Source of the DNA: Pseudomonas sp. L5B5
GTDB taxonomy: Bacteria > Pseudomonadota > Gammaproteobacteria > Pseudomonadales > Pseudomonadaceae
Direction: 5' to 3'
Length of the DNA stretch: 64,000 nt
Assembly: GCF_020520285.1 (NCBI RefSeq)
Contig: NZ_CP084742.1
Span: 1,550,001 to 1,614,000, forward strand
The notes below the pieces were generated by a model, which saw only the letters and a list, made by a program, of their open reading frames with translations, did not search any database and was not told the origin of the DNA. The position numbers and the translations under genes are program-made. Below, one piece after another: positions 47,691 through 56,582 of this stretch (the first letter of the stretch is position 1; each line of letters begins with the position of its first letter).

Positions 47691-48907
47691 CCCCAGAGCC
47701 CCATCTGCTGCGGCTGCGGGCGGTCGCGCAGTTGCTGGTAGAGCTGCGTGCTGCTGGTCTCGGCCTGCTGCGGGTGATAGTCGCTGGTGATCAGGAACGG
47801 CTTGGCCTTGCTCAGCACGCAACGCATGCGCGCCAGGTCCTCGAAGCGGATGCGCCGTTCCCGACGCAACGCCACCAGGCGCTGGGTGGTGCGCAGGCCA
47901 ATGCCCGGGATACGCGAGATCAGCGCCGGCTCGGCGCGGTTCAGGTCCAGGGGAAACACACTGCGGTTCTCCAGGGCCCAGGCCAGCTTGGGGTCGATGT
48001 CCAGGGCCAGGTGCCCCGGCCCCTGGAACAGCTCATTGGCGCTGAAGCCATAACCGCGCAACAGGAAATCGGCCTGGTACAGGCGGTGCTCGCGCATCAG
48101 CGGCGGCGCGGCCAGGGGCACGCTTTTCGGGCTGTTGGGAATCGGGCTGAAGGCCGAGTAGTAGACCCGGCGCAGGCGGAAGTTGCCGTACAGCGCCTCG
48201 GCGCTGTGCAAGATGGTGCTGTCGTCGGTGTCGTCGGCGCCGACGATCATCTGGGTGCTCTGCCCGGCCGGGGCGAAACGTGGCGCCCGAGGCTCATTGA
48301 GCACCGTCTGCTCGCCGGTGTAGATGGTGCGCATGGCCTGCTTGATCGAGCCCAGCTGTTTCTCCGGGGCCAGGGTCTTGAGGCCCTGGTCGGTGGGCAA
48401 CTCGACATTCACGCTCAAGCGGTCGGCGTAGCGCCCGGCCTGCTCGATCAACGCCGGATCGGCGTCGGGAATGGTCTTGAGGTGGATGTAGCCACGGAAC
48501 TCGTGCTCCTCGCGCAGGAGCCTGGCCACCTGCACCAGTTGTTCCATGGTGTAGTCCGCCGAGCGAATGATTCCGGAGCTGAGAAACAGCCCGCTGACGC
48601 AATTGCGGCGGTAGAAATCCAGGGTCAGGCGCACCACTTCCTCGGGCGTGAAGCGGGCGCGTGGCACATCACTGGAGCGCCGGTTGACGCAGTACTGGCA
48701 ATCGTAGAGGCAGAAGTTGGTCAGCAGGATCTTCAACAGCGAAACGCAGCGTCCATCCGGCGTGTAGCTGTGGCAGATGCCCATGCCGTTGGTCGAGCCC
48801 AGCCCGTCCTTGCCCTGGGAACTGCGCTTGGGAGCGCCACTGCTGGCACAGGAAGCATCGTACTTGGCGGCATCGGCGAGGATGCCCAGCTTGTCGATCA
48901 GTTGCAT
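47687..48907 (-). CDS. Radical SAM putative DNA repair/modification protein (TIGR03916 family)
   Basis: 406 aa. The ATG at 48907 was chosen over one at 48919 because the LexA box begins only 4 bp above the latter. The radical SAM cluster motif is LTNFCLYDCQYCVN (CxxxCxxC). A helix-hairpin-helix DNA-binding motif is near the C-terminus (LISRIPGIGLRTTQRLVAL). It is coupled to the DUF4130 partner. SOS control plus the HhH motif support action on damaged DNA, but the reaction is unknown. Confidence 0.85.
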   Translation of the reverse strand: MQLIDKLGILADAAKYDASCASSGAPKRSSQGKDGLGSTNGMGICHSYTPDGRCVSLLKILLTNFCLYDCQYCVNRRSSDVPRARFTPEEVVRLTLDFYRRNCVSGLFLSSGIIRSADYTMEQLVQVARLLREEHEFRGYIHLKTIPDADPALIEQAGRYADRLSVNVELPTDQGLKTLAPEKQLGSIKQAMRTIYTGEQTVLNEPRAPRFAPAGQSTQMIVGADDTDDSTILHSAEALYGNFRLRRVYYSAFSPIPNSPKSVPLAAPPLMREHRLYQADFLLRGYGFSANELFQGPGHLALDIDPKLAWALENRSVFPLDLNRAEPALISRIPGIGLRTTQRLVALRRERRIRFEDLARMRCVLSKAKPFLITSDYHPQQAETSSTQLYQQLRDRPQPQQMGLWG

Positions 48908-48922
48908 GGCCGGACCCATATA

Positions 48923-48938
48923 CTGTTTTTATATACAG
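48923..48938 (-). promoter_or_regulatory. LexA (SOS) box
   Basis: CTGTATATAAAAACAG on the minus strand fits the CTGT-N8-ACAG consensus exactly with an AT-rich centre. It lies 15 bp upstream of the radical SAM start at 48907, where LexA would block the promoter. Confidence 0.9.
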
Positions 48939-49078
48939 TACAGAGTTCGCACCCGGCACTTCAAGGGGCGCCTGACCAGCGTCACAGAAATATCCCTGGC
49001 CGCTTGGGATAAAACCCTGGCCTGGTGGGTAAAAATCCTTAAGATACACGCGCTTATCCAGCCGCTAAAGGACTGCCC

Positions 49079-49726
49079 ATGCGCCCCTTCTACTTCCCCT
49101 GGCTACTCGCCATGACCCTGTTGCCGACCTGGCAGGCCCTGGCCGCACCAGCCCCTGCAACCCCGGCCGAAGCCGTGTCGACCAAGGTCCTGGCGCAACC
49201 GCAATGGCAGAGCCTGGCCCGGCAATGCCCGGCGACGCTGGTACCACGAAGGGAGGCGCCGACAGAGCCCGACCGCTGCAGCGAGCCCGAGCAGATGGAA
49301 GGCTGCCTGCAAAGCTGCAAGCGCGGCGATGGCAATGACTGCTACTGGCTGGGCATCAACGTGCAAAAGGCCAAGGGCCCGGCCATGGGCTATGAGCCGC
49401 TGTTCCAGCGGGCCTGCACCCTGGGCGTGGTCTCCGGCTGCACCAACCGTGCGGCCGGGATGTACGTGGCCACCCCCGACGACGAACCCGTGCGCCAGTG
49501 CGTGACCAAGACCTACGCCAAGGTTTGCGAGCTGGGCGACCCCTGGGCCTGCACCATGTACGGATTCAACCTGAGCCAGGGCATCGGCACCACGACAGAC
49601 AACACCAAGGCCCTCAAGGTGCTGGACAGGTCCTGCAACAAGCACGGTACCGAGGACCCGGCCTGCACCGCCGCCATCCAGCTCCAGCAGAAGATCCAGG
49701 ACAAGCTCGCGGCGCCCAAGCCCTGA
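49079..49726 (+). CDS. Exported Cys-rich Sel1-like protein
   Basis: 215 aa. A signal peptide is clear (FYFPWLLAMTLLPTWQALA-APA). The mature part has many paired cysteines spaced about 36 residues apart (GDGNDCYWLG, GVVSGCTNRA, GDPWACTMYGFNLSQGIG), as in Sel1/HcpA-type beta-lactamase-like repeat proteins stabilised by disulfides. Such proteins mediate protein contacts in the periplasm. No specific partner is visible. Confidence 0.7.
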   Translation: MRPFYFPWLLAMTLLPTWQALAAPAPATPAEAVSTKVLAQPQWQSLARQCPATLVPRREAPTEPDRCSEPEQMEGCLQSCKRGDGNDCYWLGINVQKAKGPAMGYEPLFQRACTLGVVSGCTNRAAGMYVATPDDEPVRQCVTKTYAKVCELGDPWACTMYGFNLSQGIGTTTDNTKALKVLDRSCNKHGTEDPACTAAIQLQQKIQDKLAAPKP

Positions 49727-49735
49727 GGCACCGCC

Positions 49736-50671
49736 TCAAGAGTCCAGGGCCCGCCGCGGGCCATGGCCCAGGCGCTGGCGCAACCACTCGTAGCCGCTGA
49801 CCATGACGATGCCTGCCAGCACCAGCGCCGCGCCGAAGATGAAGTTCGGCTCCAGGGGCTCGTGCAGCAGCCATACGCCAAAACCGATGCCGAACAGCGG
49901 GGTCATGAACGACAGCACCCCCAGGCGCGAGGCCAGGTAGCGGCGCAACAGGGTGAACCAGATCAGGAAGCTGGCAAAGGACACCACCAGCACCTGGAAG
50001 CCCAGGCTGGTGATGACCAGCGGGGTGAAACGGATGTGCATCTGGCCGGACAGCCAGGCCGCCAGCCCCAGCCAGACGCAGGCCCCCAGCAGTTGGTATT
50101 GCAGGGTGCGGGTGGTGGGGCTGGACGCCAGCCGCGAACAGCGCACCACCACCGTGGTGGCGCCCCAGGCGACGCCGCCGAGCACGCCGAGGAAATCCCC
50201 CAGCAGGACATTGCCGCCCGTGTCCTGGGACGCAGGCCCGCTGAACGCCACGACGATACCGGCGAAAGCCACGCCGATGCCCAGCCATTGCGCCGGCTTG
50301 AGCCGCTCGGCGGGCAGCCGCCAATGCAGGCCCAAGGCCGCGAAGATCGGCGCGGTATACAGGAAGATCGCCATGTGCGAGGCGCTGGTGTGGCGCAGGC
50401 CCTCGCCCACCAGCAAGAACTCCAGGGCGAACAGCGCGCCCACCAACAGGCCCGGACGCCAGTGGCCGTCGCGCACGCCCAGGCGCTCGCCACGCCAGAG
50501 CATCAGCAGCCCCACCAGCAACGCGGCACCGGCAGAACGCAGGGCAATCTGCATGATCGGCGCAATGTCCTGGGCGGTGGCCTTGAGCGCCACCTGTTGC
50601 AGCCCCCAGACGGCGCAGAGGCCGATCATCAGGCTACAAGCCGTGGCATCGAGGGGTTGGCGTGCAGCCAT
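49736..50671 (-). CDS. DMT-superfamily (EamA) transporter
   Basis: 311 aa with ten hydrophobic segments in two EamA halves (GLCAVWGLQQVALKA; LLGDFLGVLGGVAWGATTVV). These are metabolite exporters, often for amino acids or amines. Only 9 bp separates it from the convergent Cys-rich gene. A LysR-like fragment lies divergently upstream (50699-50940), the place where a DMT regulator is usually found. Confidence 0.88.
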   Translation of the reverse strand: MAARQPLDATACSLMIGLCAVWGLQQVALKATAQDIAPIMQIALRSAGAALLVGLLMLWRGERLGVRDGHWRPGLLVGALFALEFLLVGEGLRHTSASHMAIFLYTAPIFAALGLHWRLPAERLKPAQWLGIGVAFAGIVVAFSGPASQDTGGNVLLGDFLGVLGGVAWGATTVVVRCSRLASSPTTRTLQYQLLGACVWLGLAAWLSGQMHIRFTPLVITSLGFQVLVVSFASFLIWFTLLRRYLASRLGVLSFMTPLFGIGFGVWLLHEPLEPNFIFGAALVLAGIVMVSGYEWLRQRLGHGPRRALDS

Positions 50672-50698
50672 GGTGATTCCTTGGGTGGATGATTCGGA

Positions 50699-50940
50699 TG
50701 CGCTATTGTCCGCCTGACAGAATTGCTGGATATAGCTCGCCTACGCCAAGTCATAGCGAGTTAAAGACAACCGCATCGGAAATTTTCACGAGGGGACTTT
50801 CAAGACAAACCAATCTGGCGGTAGGCGAGCAAGCACTGTTCGCTCACTATCAGCAACTATCAGAGACTGGTGCATCACTAAAAGGGCTTTCAAAGCCTTT
50901 ACGAGTAAGCGTGCCGTCGCTTTCAGCGACGAGCATCTGA
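50699..50940 (+). pseudogene. Probable LysR-family regulator fragment
   Basis: An 80-codon frame contains EIFTRGLSRQTNLAVGEQAL then FAHYQQLSETGASLKGLS and LRVSVPSLSA. This follows the LysR linker pattern LFxRxxRxxxLTxxG ... LRVSxPxxx, which in intact proteins follows the helix-turn-helix. Neither the N-terminal helix-turn-helix nor the effector domain is present. It would be the remains of a divergent regulator of the DMT transporter, cut at the edge of the island. Identification is by pattern only. Confidence 0.4.
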
Positions 50941-51797
50941 TGCCCATAGAGCAGGTATTGCAAATCCAGTGCCTCGAGGAAAAAGCAAAAGACCGCAAGG
51001 CCCTCGCCTGCCCCTCTACAGCGGAATTCCCAGCACTACGCCCAGATTAAAAAAGGTGCCCGAGCATATGGGCTACGGGCCACCATTGAAACGGCAAGGC
51101 ACAAGGACTGGATCCTCGACCAGATCGACCGCGTTGTTGATGTACAGATCACCAACCCGACGTTGGTAAAGACAAAGCTGCATCTTAATTTTCCTACCTT
51201 CGCATTTATGTAAACGGAGGTAGATCGTGTTCACCCTGCTGTAAGTAGCACGACGCTCCAGATGTATTGAGCAGAGATCCCCTGTATATGTGGTTTTTCT
51301 AGGCTATGCCAGTAACTCGCAGATTACTTGCCTGCTGTTCATGGCAAAAAACGCAGTAGTTCAAAGCACGTCAGGAGATGTACCGGAATCAGGGCTGGAA
51401 CCGCTGAACCAAGATAGACAGTCGGTTGAGACTGTCCTGCCAGACAATTTATTGCTGCACAAACACAAGCCATTTCGGGCGGGTTTTTATTGCACAACAC
51501 TAATCCACTGTGACTCAACTTAAATACACAGGCCATTTCAGCCACAATTAGGCGGAATACCCAATGACCATTTTCGACTGAAACTTCCGAAATCAATGTA
51601 TGAAAAGTCCGAAAACCACTATCTCATTGAAACATATAAATAAAATTATTCAGGCTAATTCTTGATTATTTTTTGATTCCAGACAATGTTTAACTTGTTG
51701 ACCGCATGCTTTTCGTACTTGGATAGAGGCATCAAAAAATAGCGCCACTTGAAGTTCAGTCAAGCTTGGAAAATGATCGAAGACAGGAGCTCCTACC
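50941..51797. other. AT-rich island edge without an accepted gene
   Basis: Contains short broken frames. One plus-strand stretch ending at 51213 reads ARAYGLRATIETARHKDWIL then DQIDRVVDVQITNPTLVKTK, which looks protein-like but is unrecognised and has no start. A 6-bp inverted repeat GACAGT/ACTGTC lies at 51417-51436. From about 51540 the sequence is strongly AT-rich and must carry the promoter of the operon starting at 51798. Confidence 0.45.
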
Positions 51798-53264
51798 ATG
51801 CATATTGTTTTTGTTCATACGCCCATGGCAACAGTCAGCCTTTCCGAGCGAGAGAGCTTTTGGCGAAACTTTGATATTCGTTACCACGCCACTCACCCTG
51901 GACTCAAGCCAATGAAGAATGATCTTTGGGAACTCCCTCATTGGATGACGTGGTTGGCGGGAGTCCTGATACAAGAAGGATTCGACTCATTGGAAGCAAT
52001 GGATCTTTATGCATCTGAATGCACGATGAAAGGCATTGACAATGCCAAGATGGGAGAAACCATTAGACGTTATCAAGGTGACATCTACCTCTTTTCACCC
52101 ATGACGCCTAATTTACCGTTCGCACTTCAGATTGCCGACCTAATAAAACATATTTACCCCAACAGCTTGATTATTTTTGGCGGTGTCGTAGCCACCCCTC
52201 TACACAAGGAAATCGCACAACATCCCAGCATAGACTTTGTAGTGTTCGGACGTGGCGAACTTGCGTTACCCGCGTTACTAAAAGCCCTAAGTAAAGGAGA
52301 AGGACCGGAGTTCATAGGAAATCTTTCCTTCAAACTACCAGATGGCCGTATTCATACTTCACACTTCGAGTACCCTTGGGTTCCAGTCAATGAAATTGCA
52401 CTGCCGAAAGTTGATCTTTTTGACCGATCCGTAGGGGATGACATACGCTATTTACGTCAAGTTTATGCCCTGGGGTGCCCCTATCGTTGTTCGTTCTGCA
52501 CTATTCAAACCATTGGTCGCAAAGCAGACTATTTTGCTCTTGATCGAGTGATCAGTGAAATCGCGAGCTACCGTAATCATTATGGTTCGCACCACAATAT
52601 TTATTTTGGCGATGAGACATTCACTGTTAACAAGTCGCGTACGCTGGATATCTGTAGTGCTCTAAAAAATGACGGAACCATTCGCTACGACATTCAAACC
52701 AGACTCAATTGCCTAGAAGACTCAGAGGTGCTTGATACCTTGAAGAGCAGTGGTTGCAGTTGGGTGGAAATCGGCATTGAAACAGTCAACCAAGACAGTC
52801 AAAACATTCATAAGCAGAAAGTTAAACTCAAAGAAATTGAAAACACTTTAGCCCGAGTTCAAGACTCGGGGTTGGCGACCTGTGCATTTCTAGTCAATGG
52901 TTTCCCCGACCAGACACCTGACGATATGAAACATTCAATTGAATACACTTGCGGATTGATTGATCGAGGTTTGTTACAGGCATCTTATCTTTTTGGGTTA
53001 GTGCCTTATCCTGGGAGTGATTTGTTTTCCAAGCCTGAACAGTTTGGAATGGAATTGCTACATAAGGATTTTCGTTACTACCACGAAGAATTGCCACCTG
53101 TTTATAAAACCGCTCACGCCGATCCCGATGACATTTACAAGGTATTTTTATTTGGTATCAGTGCCTTGACAGAGACCATGGGCAAAACATCGAAGGTGTT
53201 GAATTATTCACACCAATCATCTGATATCGAATATGGAAAGTTCTGGTCAGGACCGCACGTTTAA
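51798..53264 (+). CDS. Radical SAM enzyme with N-terminal B12-binding-type domain
   Basis: 488 aa. Residues 1-160 form a cobalamin-binding-like Rossmann domain (IVFVHTPM; DIYLFSPMTPNLPFALQIAD; LIIFGGVVATP; FVVFGRGE) without a clear DxHxxG base-off motif. The radical SAM core starts at about 215 with cluster cysteines 227, 231 and 234 (GCPYRCSFC), followed by IYFGDETFTVNK and GIETVNQDS. Such B12-radical SAM proteins methylate unreactive carbons or rearrange small molecules. The last 120 residues are unlike any domain I recognise. It begins the four-gene operon, 29 nt before the diiron protein, and is visibly lower in GC than the chromosome. Confidence 0.85.
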   Translation: MHIVFVHTPMATVSLSERESFWRNFDIRYHATHPGLKPMKNDLWELPHWMTWLAGVLIQEGFDSLEAMDLYASECTMKGIDNAKMGETIRRYQGDIYLFSPMTPNLPFALQIADLIKHIYPNSLIIFGGVVATPLHKEIAQHPSIDFVVFGRGELALPALLKALSKGEGPEFIGNLSFKLPDGRIHTSHFEYPWVPVNEIALPKVDLFDRSVGDDIRYLRQVYALGCPYRCSFCTIQTIGRKADYFALDRVISEIASYRNHYGSHHNIYFGDETFTVNKSRTLDICSALKNDGTIRYDIQTRLNCLEDSEVLDTLKSSGCSWVEIGIETVNQDSQNIHKQKVKLKEIENTLARVQDSGLATCAFLVNGFPDQTPDDMKHSIEYTCGLIDRGLLQASYLFGLVPYPGSDLFSKPEQFGMELLHKDFRYYHEELPPVYKTAHADPDDIYKVFLFGISALTETMGKTSKVLNYSHQSSDIEYGKFWSGPHV

Positions 53265-53293
53265 CTAAAAAATCAATTGCCTGGAGGTGCATC

Positions 53294-54106
53294 ATGATAA
53301 GGGAAAACCAATATCTGGAAGTAGAAAAATCGGTTAATCGAATACTTTCCCAAGGACTGATATTCGACCAGTTGACCTGCGAACTCGAAAAACTGATAAG
53401 CCACAAGTATGGCGCACTCAATGTCGACACCAATCCTGCCGTGATCAATATCAATGACTGGAAAAAGGAGGATATTGAGTTTTTGGTGAAGGAGTATTCC
53501 GGCTTCTCTAATGAGTCCATTCACTTGTTTTATGATGCATTGATTCATCTAGAGTGGGACGGGGTGAAGACTGAAGTCCAGCGTAATCTTGCCGAAGAAA
53601 TGGGGTCACTGACAAAAGGCGTACCTCATCTGGTGCTTATGAGGCGAGGCTACAAGCAAGAATTGGGCGTCGAAACTGAAGGAGTGCAGTACAGTGCTTG
53701 TACTGAACAACTGTTGAATAAAATGCGCACTGTATTCAGAAGTTCGAACAATGCTTATCTCTGCGGAGCGCTGCTGGCACTTGAAGCAACTGCCACCTTT
53801 GAATTCAAAGGAGTCGAGAAAATTCTGCGTGCACTCAAGCACAGAATAGATGGCGGAGAGATCAACGCTGATTCCTTGACGGGTGAATACATCCTTGGCC
53901 ATGTGGCCGATGGGCCCCCGGGTGAGAACCCTGAGGATGATCACTATGTGGGTATGCGCTCTGCCATAGGGACATATATCACCCCAGAGAAGGGCGAGGC
54001 GTTGACTAAGGGATTTGTGGCCGTATGCACCGCGCTGAACGCATGGTGGGAAAACATTACCATCGAGATATACGCAAGAAGACTGGACTTTGCTGCGTCT
54101 CTTTAA
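53294..54106 (+). CDS. Haem-oxygenase-like diiron oxidase/lyase (HDO; DUF3865/BesC-like)
   Basis: 270 aa, all-helical. The helix RNLAEEMGSLTKGVPHLVLM carries likely iron ligands Glu102 and His112; Glu164 (LLALEATATFE) and Asp216/His217 (EDDHYVGM) are candidates for the other ligands, with Glu87 (HLEWDG) possible. The layout fits the haem-oxygenase-like diiron superfamily (UndA, BesC, SznF), which use O2 to break C-C or oxidise C-N bonds of small molecules such as lysine derivatives and fatty acids. GGAGG precedes the start. Substrate unknown; ligand assignment is by pattern. Confidence 0.72.
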   Translation: MIRENQYLEVEKSVNRILSQGLIFDQLTCELEKLISHKYGALNVDTNPAVININDWKKEDIEFLVKEYSGFSNESIHLFYDALIHLEWDGVKTEVQRNLAEEMGSLTKGVPHLVLMRRGYKQELGVETEGVQYSACTEQLLNKMRTVFRSSNNAYLCGALLALEATATFEFKGVEKILRALKHRIDGGEINADSLTGEYILGHVADGPPGENPEDDHYVGMRSAIGTYITPEKGEALTKGFVAVCTALNAWWENITIEIYARRLDFAASL

Positions 54107-54127
54107 TGGTTTGCCGGTGAGTGACTA

Positions 54128-55267
54128 ATGAAAACCTATGCCAGCATTGAAGACTTCATTATCCAGGGCAGGCCCGAGACGCCTCATTATTGCCTTGAAC
54201 TGACGCAAATTGGTCGGTGTCTGCGTAGACTGATTGAGGGGTTTCCAGGAGAGGTTGCTTATGCCGTGAAATGTAATCCCCATCCCTTGGTGCTGGAGGA
54301 GATGATTCACCATGGTGCGCAAGCCTGGGACGTTGCATCCATTGAAGAGGTCAGGTTAGTCAGCCGTCTGTCCCGCGTACTCCCCGCTCGTTTTATGCAT
54401 CCGATAAAACCTCCCGCCGATATTGTCGAGGCCTATACCCACTATGGGGTCACCGACTTCGCGGTAGATCAGGAAGAAGAAGTACGTAAATTTGTCAGGA
54501 TCGGGATACCGCCCGCCACAGTCACCCTGTTGATTCGTCTTGCAGTTTCGGGACATGGAGCCCTGGCAAACATGGCCGGCAAATTTGGCGTAGGGGGTGA
54601 CGAGGCGGTTAGGTTACTACAACTTGCTCAGTCCCTAGGTTTTCAGTGCGGCATCACGTTTCATGTCGGCTCTCAATGCCTTGATCCGATGGGGTATCAA
54701 AAGACTCTTGCTCAGGCCATTGCCATTGCTGAGAGTGCTGGCGTTCCCATCCGTGTGCTGGATGTTGGAGGAGGGTTTCCTGCTCGTTATGAGGGTGATG
54801 AGCCTCTCTTTAGCGTCTACGTCGATCGCATTGTAAAGACATTGTCAGGGAGTTTGCTGGAAGGAGCTGCGCTTCGTTGTGAGCCCGGTCGCTCGGTGGT
54901 AGCCAGCGCCGTGACAGTCCTCACGCGGGTTGATGCGATCAAGACTGGTGAACGCTTGGTACATCTGAACGACGGTATATATGGCGGGCTCTCAGAGATA
55001 AATTTTTTGAACTGTGTATTTCCGGTGAAAGTCTGGGATGACCTCGGGCAGGAACGTATGGGTAATGCAGGCCCTTGGCGCGTGACGGGACCGACCTGCG
55101 ACAGTTCGGACATGTTCAAGAAGATGTATTCACTTCCCGATGAGATAACCGTTGGGGACTATGTAGGGTTTGGCATGTTAGGTGCTTATTCGCCATCGCT
55201 GGCGACGCGATTCAATGGTTATGGTGCGCAAGATTGGGTTCAGATTGTTAATGGGGCTCCATTATGA
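54128..55267 (+). CDS. PLP-dependent group IV amino-acid decarboxylase (Orn/Lys/DAP type)
   Basis: 379 aa, alanine-racemase fold. The PLP lysine is Lys48 (AYAVKCNPHP), followed by FHVGSQC, LDVGGGFP, CEPGRSVVA (phosphate binding) and the CDSSD motif in GPTCDSSDMFKKM, whose cysteine is the catalytic acid of ornithine decarboxylases. Length and motifs fit ornithine/lysine decarboxylase more than DAP or arginine forms. It would decarboxylate either a basic amino acid or the product of the two upstream redox enzymes. The 4-nt overlap with the exporter gene implies that the amine is exported. Confidence 0.85.
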   Translation: MKTYASIEDFIIQGRPETPHYCLELTQIGRCLRRLIEGFPGEVAYAVKCNPHPLVLEEMIHHGAQAWDVASIEEVRLVSRLSRVLPARFMHPIKPPADIVEAYTHYGVTDFAVDQEEEVRKFVRIGIPPATVTLLIRLAVSGHGALANMAGKFGVGGDEAVRLLQLAQSLGFQCGITFHVGSQCLDPMGYQKTLAQAIAIAESAGVPIRVLDVGGGFPARYEGDEPLFSVYVDRIVKTLSGSLLEGAALRCEPGRSVVASAVTVLTRVDAIKTGERLVHLNDGIYGGLSEINFLNCVFPVKVWDDLGQERMGNAGPWRVTGPTCDSSDMFKKMYSLPDEITVGDYVGFGMLGAYSPSLATRFNGYGAQDWVQIVNGAPL

Positions 55268-56139
55268 AGGTCGAGGTTTTACTGGGTCATTGGTTGGCAC
55301 GTGTATCACCGATTTGGCTGGTCGTTATCTCTATTTTGTCTGTACAGGTTGGCACTGCTATTGCGATACACCTATTTCATGCAGTCCCGGCAAGTGGTGC
55401 GGCATTTTACAATGCATTTTTTTCAGCCCTCGTATTGGGGAGTTTTTCCTGGCGAGCAAAAATCCAGTGGCATGCCCGGAATGTTTTATTAGCACTGGGA
55501 TTTGGTTTTTCTATCGCCGGAATGTTTCTCTCTTTTTTCTACGCGGTAGAGCTGATTCCGATGGCGATTGGTTCAACCATAGAGTTCATGGGGCCGTTGG
55601 CGTTATCTGTGTTGTTTGCTAGGCGTGCCTCACATTTTTTTTATATCTTTCTGGCTATGGCAGGTGTACTGGCCTTGGCTCCCGAGTTGGGTACCAGTCT
55701 CAACAGGCTTGGTGTGGTTTACGCCGTTTTGTCGGCAGTATTCTGGGCTATTTTTGTCTTATTGAGCCCGAGAATTTCTAAGGCGTTTGAAGGCGAATCC
55801 GGGTTGGCAATCGGGATGGCCATTGCCTGTGCTTTTATCTTTCCCTTTGCTTGGCTGGACAACGGATTGGGGAGTGTCGCACCGAGCATCTTGCTAGGTG
55901 AGTTCTTGATGGCCTTTTTTTCTACAATACTGCCATTGTCCCTCGAGTATTATGCGTTGCGCCGCTTATCGGCGCGCTCATTCGGTGTTCTTGTATCGAT
56001 GGAGCCCGCCGCCTCCGCCTTGGTTGCTTTTGTGGTTCTATCTCAACCTATCTATCCACGTATGGCCGTTGCTGTTGTTGCGGTAACCATCGCTGCCATC
56101 GGAATCACACTTTCAGACGCGAGAAAGCACTCCAGTTAA
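55264..56139 (+). CDS. EamA-family exporter (RhtA-like)
   Basis: 291 aa with about ten hydrophobic segments. RhtA-like landmarks are visible: AVELIPMAIGSTIEFMGPLA and LEYYALRRLSARSFGVLVSM EPAASAL (in parts), typical of threonine/homoserine exporters. The start overlaps the decarboxylase stop (ATGA), so it belongs to the same operon and probably secretes its product, or protects the host from it. A stretch without genes follows. Confidence 0.87.
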   Translation: MKVEVLLGHWLARVSPIWLVVISILSVQVGTAIAIHLFHAVPASGAAFYNAFFSALVLGSFSWRAKIQWHARNVLLALGFGFSIAGMFLSFFYAVELIPMAIGSTIEFMGPLALSVLFARRASHFFYIFLAMAGVLALAPELGTSLNRLGVVYAVLSAVFWAIFVLLSPRISKAFEGESGLAIGMAIACAFIFPFAWLDNGLGSVAPSILLGEFLMAFFSTILPLSLEYYALRRLSARSFGVLVSMEPAASALVAFVVLSQPIYPRMAVAVVAVTIAAIGITLSDARKHSS

Positions 56140-56297
56140 CCCATATCGGAATTTAATGCTCAATTATGTTTGTTTGGAAATTTCGGACTTAACTCTTGCA
56201 TTTAGCACGAAACAATTTCACCTACAAAACTGTTTAACATCAGTAAATAGCGTGTATTAAAGAGAAACCTCAGATTCAAATCGTGAGCCTTCCTGCA
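56140..56297. other. AT-rich spacer after the exporter gene
   Basis: No gene and no convincing terminator hairpin can be drawn. Composition stays as AT-rich as in the four-gene operon. Confidence 0.4.
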
Positions 56298-56501
56298 TCA
56301 GACTAGAGGCTTTAGAACACCCAGCGACAACTCTTCGCATATTCTGATTATCGACGGCGTAGCCCGAATAAATATGAGGCATATTACAGTTGCGGTCACC
56401 ACCGCAGTCACGACGGCCACATAGTCAACTGCACCCTCAAACTCACAAGTACAACTACAAACCACCATAGGAATTTGGCAGTAGACGCTTTCATACATCA
56501 T
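56298..56501 (-). CDS. Small single-membrane-segment protein, possible phage-type
   Basis: 67 aa, too short to be found as a separate frame in a long open stretch. GAGGAGGG lies 7-8 nt before the tandem ATGs at 56501 and 56498, a strong ribosome site. The protein has four cysteines near the N-terminus (YCQIPMVVCSCTCEFEG) and one transmembrane helix (YVAVVTAVVTATVICLIFI) followed by a basic tail. The size and layout recall small inner-membrane or coat proteins of filamentous phages, but no similarity is certain. It lies beside the tRNA-Lys fragment. Confidence 0.5.
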   Translation of the reverse strand: MMYESVYCQIPMVVCSCTCEFEGAVDYVAVVTAVVTATVICLIFIRATPSIIRICEELSLGVLKPLV

Positions 56502-56582
56502 CCAGGAACCCTCCTCGGATTCGCTCCAAACGGCAGCAAGACTGTACAGCGTCCTTTTCTGACACCACCTCCGGCGATGAAT

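Noticed and set aside
51290..51523. 77-codon frame upstream of the radical SAM operon
   Set aside because: No ribosome site, no domain pattern, and it crosses an inverted repeat; likely non-coding.
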